DNA from: Saccharothrix sp. ST-888
GTDB taxonomy: Bacteria; Actinomycetota; Actinomycetes; Streptomycetales; Streptomycetaceae
NCBI RefSeq assembly: GCF_000955975.1
Contig: NZ_JYJF01000165.1
Coordinates: 1 to 9,219 of the forward strand
Direction of reading: 5' to 3'
DNA: 9,219 bases
The notes under the pieces were generated by a model. It had not been told where the DNA came from, made no database searches, and worked only from the letters and a program-made list of their open reading frames with translations. The translations under genes were made by a program, and so were the position numbers. This document shows, in pieces, positions 5,603 through 9,219 of this stretch (its first letter is position 1; the number at the start of each line of letters is the position of its first letter).

Positions 5603-6349
5603 TCAGGCCTGCCGGGAGGACTGGAGATGGGCGAAGACCACGATGTTCTCCGTGTAGTCCTTCAGCTTGCGGTCGTACGAGCCGCCGCAGGTGATCAGGC
5701 GCAGCTGGGCGTCGGGGGTGTCGGCGTACACCTCGTTGTCCGGGAACCCGTTCTTCGGGAAGGTCTTCACCGCGTCCACCGCGAAGACCGCCACGGTGCC
5801 GTCGGCCCTGGTGATCTCCACGGTGCTGCCGGGGGCCAGCGTGCGCAGCATCAGGAAGACCGCGGGCCCCTTGGCGGTGTCGACGTGTCCGGCGAGCAGC
5901 GCGGGACCGCGCTCGCCCGGTGTGGGGCCCCCGCGGAACCAACCGACCAGGTTGGGGTCGTCGGGGCGCGGGACCTCCAGGGTGCCGGCCGCGTCCAGGC
6001 CGAGCTCGGTGAAAGGGGCCTCGACGGCCAGCTGCGGGATCCGGATCCTGGTCGGCTTGGACCGGGCCAGCGGAGGCACCGCATTGCCCGGGGCCGCCGG
6101 GGCCTTCGCGGCGGGGCTCGCGGCGGCGGCCGACGGTACGGCGGCCGAGGGCGCGGCGGCCGAGGGCGCGGCGGCTCCGGCCACGGCGGTCGGCGGCTGG
6201 ACGGGCACCGTGCGCTGGTCCACGGACTGGTAGATCACCAGCAGCCCCAGCGCCGCCGCGCACATCGCCCATCTGAGGAGTCGCGGACTGCTGTCCCGGC
6301 TGCCCGGGTCCTGCTGCTCGGGCTCCGTCGGAGCCGTCCCGTCGGCCAT
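5603..6349 (-). CDS. Class F-like sortase (cysteine transpeptidase)
   Basis: A 248-residue membrane-anchored sortase. Such enzymes cut a C-terminal sorting signal on secreted proteins and join the new end to a cell-envelope amine. A cytoplasmic tail of about 23 residues precedes one membrane segment (24-40) and an Ala/Pro/Ser linker (about 46-95), then the sortase barrel beginning RIRIPQLAVEAPFTELGLD. The catalytic triad is visible: His155 in LLAGHVDT, Cys221 in LRLITCGGSYD, and probably Arg227 in YDRKLKDYTENIVVFAHL. The single N-terminal anchor and the LITCGGxYD motif fit the actinobacterial class F group. ATG 6349 is chosen because it begins just before the anchor; AGAGAGG lies 11 bases upstream, a little far. 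The gene upstream encodes a secreted protein with a C-terminal sorting-like signal, its likely substrate. Class E is the alternative. Confidence 0.9.
   Translation of the reverse strand: MADGTAPTEPEQQDPGSRDSSPRLLRWAMCAAALGLLVIYQSVDQRTVPVQPPTAVAGAAAPSAAAPSAAVPSAAAASPAAKAPAAPGNAVPPLARSKPTRIRIPQLAVEAPFTELGLDAAGTLEVPRPDDPNLVGWFRGGPTPGERGPALLAGHVDTAKGPAVFLMLRTLAPGSTVEITRADGTVAVFAVDAVKTFPKNGFPDNEVYADTPDAQLRLITCGGSYDRKLKDYTENIVVFAHLQSSRQA
6141..6167 (-). repeat. Tandem 15-bp repeat in the sortase linker
   Basis: GCGGCCGAGGGC occurs at 6141-6152 and 6156-6167 (15-bp period). It encodes APSAA-type pentapeptides between the membrane anchor and the catalytic domain and probably sets linker length. Such repeats vary between strains by slippage. 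Confidence 0.65.
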
Positions 6350-6466
6350 CGGCGTTCGTACCTCTCTCGTCTGCTCCGGCCTCGTCCGGGAAGGGCTCCC
6401 CCGGGGGCTGGGATGTGTCCGGATTCCGGCGTCCTGGCCCGGCCGCGGCCGGACTCTTCGACGCAC

Positions 6467-6503
6467 CGTCGTGGCCGACACCACGAAGGCGTCGGCCACG
6501 ACG
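6467..6503 (-). terminator. Perfect 13-bp hairpin between substrate and sortase genes
   Basis: CGTCGTGGCCGAC (6467-6479) pairs perfectly with GTCGGCCACGACG (6491-6503) around an 11-nt loop. It begins 20 bp after the stop of the charged secreted protein and ends about 117 bp before the sortase start. It could terminate the upstream message fully or in part, leaving the sortase at a lower level or on its own promoter. I see no clear promoter in 6350-6466. Confidence 0.7.
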
Positions 6504-6523
6504 AAGAGGGAACTGCCGAGTCC

Positions 6524-7000
6524 TCAGCTCGTGCCGCCGGCCACCCTGCGGCGGCGCAGGGTGTACGCGCCGAGGCCCAGGCCGCCGCCCAGCAGCGCCA
6601 CGCCGGAGGCCAGCCCGCCACCGGCGAGCGCCAGACCGCCGCCACCGGTGTGCACGCCACCGCGCGGCTTCCGGCCCTCCTCGCGGTAGCCCATGCTCTC
6701 CTGGTGGTCGTCCCTCCGGTGGTCGCCCTTTCCGTGCTCGCCCTGGCGGCGGTCCTCCCGGCGACCGTCCTTCGGCCCGTCGTTCCTGCCCTCATCCTTC
6801 CTACTCTCGTCCTTCCAGCCCTCGTCCTTCCTGCTCTGCTCGTCCCAGACGTGCTGGTCCTCGACGGCTGCCGGACCGCCCTGGGACGCCTGCTGCCCCG
6901 ACGGAGAACCTGGGTTGCCCGCCGCGTGGACGGCGGGGGCACCGAATGCGAGGACGGCGGCGATGGCCGCCCCGGCGATGAGGATGGGCTGCACGCGCAT
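6524..7000 (-). CDS. Secreted, highly charged cell-surface protein with C-terminal sorting-like signal (putative sortase substrate)
   Basis: A 158-residue protein that I cannot name. It starts with a Sec signal peptide whose likely cleavage is after Ala26 (AVHA|AG). The middle (about 45-112) is hydrophilic and probably disordered, rich in Lys, Arg, Asp, Glu and His, with pentapeptide repeats RKDEG-WKDES-RKDEG at 57-71. The C-terminus has the three-part layout of a cell-wall sorting signal: RGGVHTGGGG (113-122), a Gly/Leu/Ala-rich hydrophobic segment (about 123-147), and a basic tail RRRR (149-152). GVHTG takes the place of LPXTG and keeps the Thr-Gly. The ATG at 7000 has GGAAGGA eight bases upstream. 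The next gene on the strand is a sortase, so I infer that it is the substrate. A simple tail-anchored membrane protein is the alternative. Confidence 0.78.
   Translation of the reverse strand: MRVQPILIAGAAIAAVLAFGAPAVHAAGNPGSPSGQQASQGGPAAVEDQHVWDEQSRKDEGWKDESRKDEGRNDGPKDGRREDRRQGEHGKGDHRRDDHQESMGYREEGRKPRGGVHTGGGGLALAGGGLASGVALLGGGLGLGAYTLRRRRVAGGTS
6788..6832 (-). repeat. Three tandem 15-bp units encoding [RW]KDE[GS]
   Basis: Residues 57-71 of the secreted protein read RKDEG, WKDES, RKDEG, and are followed by degenerate continuations (RNDGP, KDGRR). The DNA units share the CTCxTCCTTCC core on the plus strand. This is a charged, slippage-prone repeat in the predicted extracellular stalk. Confidence 0.7.
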
Positions 7001-7175
7001 GAGGCTGATCCTTCCGGCGGGTCCGGGCGACAGCCGATTCGGTCACCGGCTCAGGAATCGCGGACTCACGCCTTCATCACCGTCAGTCACCGGATGGCCA
7101 CTCGCCACCGCTGGGCTCCCATCCGGGTGAGCATCCGGCCCGCCGGCCGGGGCCACGCCCACGGATGGCGGATTG

Positions 7176-7196
7176 CAGCTGACTCGGATTCAGCTG
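7176..7196. repeat. Perfect inverted repeat CAGCTGA-N7-TCAGCTG
   Basis: Dyad arms of 7 bp with a 7-bp spacer, 73 bp before the deacetylase start. The geometry suits a dimeric regulator or a small RNA hairpin. It lies in a locally less GC-rich stretch, as promoters here do. Confidence 0.5.
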
Positions 7197-7252
7197 TTGG
7201 GGTGGCACTCGGCGTCGGAGCGGCCTTCACCTGCGTAGCGAAGCCGGGGTCG

Positions 7253-7265
7253 AGGGAGATATCTC
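7253..7265 (+). promoter_or_regulatory. Ribosome binding site overlapping a palindrome, polysaccharide deacetylase
   Basis: AGGGAG (7253-7258) lies ten bases before the ATG at 7269, slightly long. It overlaps the perfect palindrome GAGATATCTC (7256-7265). The in-frame ATG at 7287 has no ribosome binding site, so 7269 is preferred. Confidence 0.55.
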
Positions 7266-7268
7266 ATC

Positions 7269-8120
7269 ATGCTGTCGCATCATCAGATGATTTCCCGGAG
7301 GCTGCTTCTGAGCATCGCCGGGGTGACCGTGCTGTCCACCGGCGCCTGCGGCCCACCGGCCGGAAACCCGAGCGACGCCTCGCACTCCGGACCGCCCTCC
7401 GACACCCTTCCGTCGGCCGCCAAGCCTGACGGGGCGCCAGGCGCGCACCCTGCCCCCGCCGCTTCCCGCACCGGCTCCCCGGCGGCCAACACACCCGGCC
7501 CGCCCCCTGGCCCCGCGAAGCCGCAGCCGGTCACCGATCCGCTCCTGGAGCTGGACGCCTCGGAGCGGACGATCGCCCTCACCCTCGACGACGGCCCGCA
7601 CCCCACCCACACCCCGGTCGTCCTGGAGCTGCTGCGCAGCCACGGGATCCGCGCCACCTTCTTCCTGATCGGCGAGAACGCGGCCGAGTACCCCGCGCTG
7701 GTCCGGGCCATCGCCGGCGAGGGCCACCACATCGGCAACCACACCTGGACCCACCCCGACCTGCGGCACCTGCCCGAGCCCCAGGTCCACGACGAGCTGG
7801 AACGCACCTCGGACCTGCTCCAGGGGCTCTCCGGCAGACCCGTCACCTGGTTCCGCGCACCCGGCGGCGACTGGGCGGACGTCACGCTGCGGGTCTGCGC
7901 GGAGCTCGGGATGCGGCCGATGGGCTGGTCCGTCGACCCGCGCGACTGGGACCGCCCGGGGACTGCGCAGATCACCAGTCGGGTACTGGAAGGCGTCCGC
8001 CCCGGCTCGATCGTGCTCAACCACGACGGCGGCGGCGACCGTTCCCAGACCGTCGACGCCCTGCACACCTACCTGCCGGCCCTGCTCGCCGACGGCTACC
8101 GCTTCACCACACCGCAATGA
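7269..8120 (+). CDS. Exported polysaccharide deacetylase (NodB/CE4 domain), Tat-like signal
   Basis: A 283-residue carbohydrate esterase family 4 protein. These metal-dependent enzymes remove N- or O-acetyl groups from peptidoglycan, chitin or other polysaccharides outside the cell. The N-terminus has a twin-arginine-like signal SRRLLL (9-14), and STGAC ends at Cys27, a weak lipobox. A Pro/Gly/Ala-rich linker (28-92) precedes the NodB domain, which is complete: TLDDGP (105-110, Asp107 catalytic base, Asp108 metal), HTWTHP (158-163, metal His158 and His162), RAPGGDW (196-202), WSVDPRDW (220-227) and IVLNHDGG (248-255, His252). The enzyme should be active. It is divergent from the charged surface protein and sortase genes, which suggests a shared envelope role. 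The exact polymer cannot be read from sequence. Confidence 0.93.
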   Translation: MLSHHQMISRRLLLSIAGVTVLSTGACGPPAGNPSDASHSGPPSDTLPSAAKPDGAPGAHPAPAASRTGSPAANTPGPPPGPAKPQPVTDPLLELDASERTIALTLDDGPHPTHTPVVLELLRSHGIRATFFLIGENAAEYPALVRAIAGEGHHIGNHTWTHPDLRHLPEPQVHDELERTSDLLQGLSGRPVTWFRAPGGDWADVTLRVCAELGMRPMGWSVDPRDWDRPGTAQITSRVLEGVRPGSIVLNHDGGGDRSQTVDALHTYLPALLADGYRFTTPQ

Positions 8121-8168
8121 GCCGGAACCGCTGCGCCAGGGCCCGAGTCTCCCGGGGAGGGGAACTCG

Positions 8169-8447
8169 GTGCGAAGAGCCGCGGGGGAAGCGGCTCGGCC
8201 GAACCGCCGACCGAGCGCGAGCGCCTCCACGCCGGCAGCACCGGCGCCGTATGTGACGCAGCTCATCGTGGTGACACAGCCCGCCGACCGGAACTCGGAC
8301 GAGGGCGACTCGGCGGCGGCGGTCATCACGGCCGTCGCGGGACTGATCATCGCGGTCGCCGGCCGGATCACCACGGTCCTCGGGGTCCTGCGCCGGACAC
8401 CCGCTCCTGCGGCGCAGTCCGCTCCGGCCACCGGACCGGACGCGTGA
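8169..8447 (+). CDS. Probable small membrane protein, unrecognised
   Basis: A 92-residue frame that I do not recognise. It starts with GTG, and a strong GGAGG (8156-8160) lies eight bases upstream, 48 bp after the deacetylase stop, so the two may share a transcript. Residues 1-28 are basic, then Ser/Ala/Pro-rich. YVTQLIVVTQPADRNSDEG follows, then one hydrophobic segment (about 49-74, with Arg66 inside) and a Pro/Ala tail. From the Tyr onward nearly every codon ends in G or C, as in the neighbouring genes, which supports real coding. A second possible start is the GTG at 8253, without a ribosome binding site. The competing minus-strand frame 8096-8431 has poorer composition and no clear domain. 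Confidence 0.55.
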   Translation: MRRAAGEAARPNRRPSASASTPAAPAPYVTQLIVVTQPADRNSDEGDSAAAVITAVAGLIIAVAGRITTVLGVLRRTPAPAAQSAPATGPDA

Positions 8448-8594
8448 CGAATGCCGGCTCGCGGGGACGGACCGCCTGTGACGGATCGTCAACCCACTGC
8501 CCGCAGGGCGCTCCCGGACGGGTGAATCTCGGCCTGTCGGGCCTCGAGCGGGCACTACCTGCTCTACAGTTCATCCAGGTGAGCCCTGGCTTTC

Positions 8595-8671
<77 letters not shown>

Positions 8672-8710
8672 GGCTCGCCGTGCGGCCGGGCAGCGCCCGG
8701 TGCAGCAGCA

Positions 8711-8730
8711 GACGGCCCCTCAGGGCCGTC
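8711..8730 (-). other. Perfect hairpin in the tRNA 5' leader
   Basis: GACGGCCC (8711-8718) pairs with GGGCCGTC (8723-8730) around a 4-nt loop, 40-60 bases upstream of the mature tRNA 5' end. It may be a processing or stability element of the precursor, or a terminator insulating the tRNA from upstream minus-strand transcription. Confidence 0.5.
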
Positions 8731-8736
8731 CCCGGC

Positions 8737-8742
8737 AGCATA
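8737..8742 (-). promoter_or_regulatory. Candidate -10 box for the tRNA
   Basis: TATGCT on the minus strand (8742-8737) fits TANNNT. A start near 8730 would give a 59-nt leader that begins with the hairpin at 8730-8711. No good -35 is visible. Confidence 0.35.
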
Positions 8743-8918
8743 GCTGGTCGATCAGCCCTGATGCGCGCCCGGGGCCGCATCCGAGTACACCGAGGTGTGC
8801 ACCTCCCCGTCCGGACGCACCGCCCTGGCGGCAATCCGCCTGATGGGTGAGGCTGGGAAGTCGGCACGGGGCAGTTCGGGTGACCTCGGCGACACGGGCG
8901 GACCAGGGCGGTGGACAG

Positions 8919-9219
8919 GTGGCGGTTCCCGGGCGGATCGTTTTGCGGGTGTGCGCGGCCGCCTGCGCCCTCGGGCTGGCGGCGACCGGGTGCGCCTCAT
9001 CGCACCCGGCAGGCACCGCGACCGCGTCCGGCAGCCGGGCGGCAGCGAGCGCCGGCGGCACCGCCACCACCCACGGCTGGAGCCGCCAGCGTCTGCTCGC
9101 CGCGATCACCAAGCACCCCGGCACCACCCGCACCGCCCGGGCCACCCCCGTCAACGCGCAGGTCGGCGCCGTCTTCACGCACGACGCGACGGGCGACCAC
9201 TTCTGCACCGCCAGCGTGG
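8919..9219 (+). CDS. Lipoprotein trypsin-like serine protease, N-terminal part (3' end outside window)
   Basis: The first 100 residues of a secreted protein, cut by the window end. A basic n-region (AVPGRIVLR) and hydrophobic stretch lead to LAATGC with Cys25 as the probable lipidated residue. A Ser/Ala/Thr-rich spacer (26-50) follows, then WSRQRLLAAITKH and the start of a chymotrypsin-like fold: VGAVFTHDATGDHFCTASV (82-100). In this protease family the pattern FCTASVV leads into the catalytic TAAHC motif, which would lie just beyond the window, so catalytic residues cannot be checked. The frame is open upstream to GTG 8880; GTG 8919 gives a cleaner signal peptide, although its ribosome binding site is weak (GGTGG four bases before). 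It would be anchored to the outer face of the membrane. Confidence 0.75.
   Translation, partial: MAVPGRIVLRVCAAACALGLAATGCASSHPAGTATASGSRAAASAGGTATTHGWSRQRLLAAITKHPGTTRTARATPVNAQVGAVFTHDATGDHFCTASV

Larger units (their letters stand above)
7001..7268. promoter_or_regulatory. Divergent intergenic region between the secreted protein and the polysaccharide deacetylase
   Basis: About 268 bp must hold promoters for both genes. I see two inverted repeats. CACCGGATGG (7088-7097) faces CCATCCGGGTG (7119-7129), imperfect by one base. CAGCTGA (7176-7182) faces TCAGCTG (7190-7196), perfect with a 7-bp spacer. TCACCG recurs at 7042, 7077 and 7087. No convincing -35/-10 pair is visible for either gene, so a non-housekeeping sigma factor is possible. 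Confidence 0.45.

Noticed and set aside
5627..7429. Long 600-codon plus-strand open frame
   Set aside because: It runs antisense through the sortase and surface protein genes and into the deacetylase promoter. Its composition is low-complexity Arg/Gly/Ala/Val with no domain.
8176..8196. GAGCCGC/GCGGCTC hairpin as deacetylase terminator
   Set aside because: It lies inside the start of the probable small membrane gene; a 7-bp GC stem is easily found by chance here.
8096..8431. 111-codon minus-strand open frame after the deacetylase
   Set aside because: It overlaps the deacetylase end and has no ribosome binding site or domain. The plus-strand frame 8169-8447 has better codon bias and a strong ribosome binding site.
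8575..8589. CCAGG-TGAGC-CCTGG hairpin as tRNA terminator
   Set aside because: The stem is only 5 bp and no U-rich run follows on the tRNA strand, so it is not supported as a terminator.
8448..8594. Attachment site or integrated element at the tRNA 3' end
   Set aside because: tRNA genes are common integration sites, but there is no integrase gene, no repeat of the tRNA 3' end, and no change of base composition.

Overview
The window is very GC-rich double-stranded bacterial DNA with strongly G/C-biased third codon positions, Shine-Dalgarno or leaderless starts, and gene families typical of Streptomyces or Kitasatospora. The left edge (fabF followed by a convergent DUF3145 gene) matches, from memory, the end of the conserved streptomycete fatty-acid synthase locus, so I read the window as chromosomal. 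I see no transposase, integrase, phage gene or CRISPR array.

Layout. 1-866: the 3' end of fabF (+) and a DUF3145 gene (-) meet at a strong shared hairpin. 867-1258 is non-coding, with an AT-rich promoter island. 1259-2923: a divergent pair, an MDR-family NAD(P)H-dependent oxidoreductase (-) and a MarR regulator (+), separated by about 120 bp carrying three copies of a TGAAAGGTT-type half site. 3072-4571: a LytR-CpsA-Psr (LCP) cell-wall ligase (+). 4656-7000: a minus-strand block of three genes in transcription order: a small secreted, highly charged protein with a C-terminal membrane anchor; a class F-like sortase; and a PLP enzyme of the ACC deaminase/D-cysteine desulfhydrase family. 7269-8447: a divergent exported polysaccharide deacetylase (+), then a probable small membrane protein (+). 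8595-8671: a tRNA with a CAU anticodon (-) and encoded CCA. 8919-9219: the start of a lipoprotein trypsin-like protease (+), cut by the window edge.

How the genes fit together. From 3072 onward most genes act at or outside the membrane: LCP ligase, sortase, its probable substrate, polysaccharide deacetylase, small membrane protein and lipoprotein protease. The most interesting unit is the sortase next to a protein that ends in a non-LPXTG sorting-like signal (GVHTG, then a Gly/Leu-rich hydrophobic segment, then RRRR). I infer a dedicated sortase-substrate pair. A perfect 13-bp hairpin between the two genes could set different expression levels. The MarR-oxidoreductase divergon looks like a self-contained response to reactive small molecules.

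All family calls are from motif reading by eye; no database search was run.
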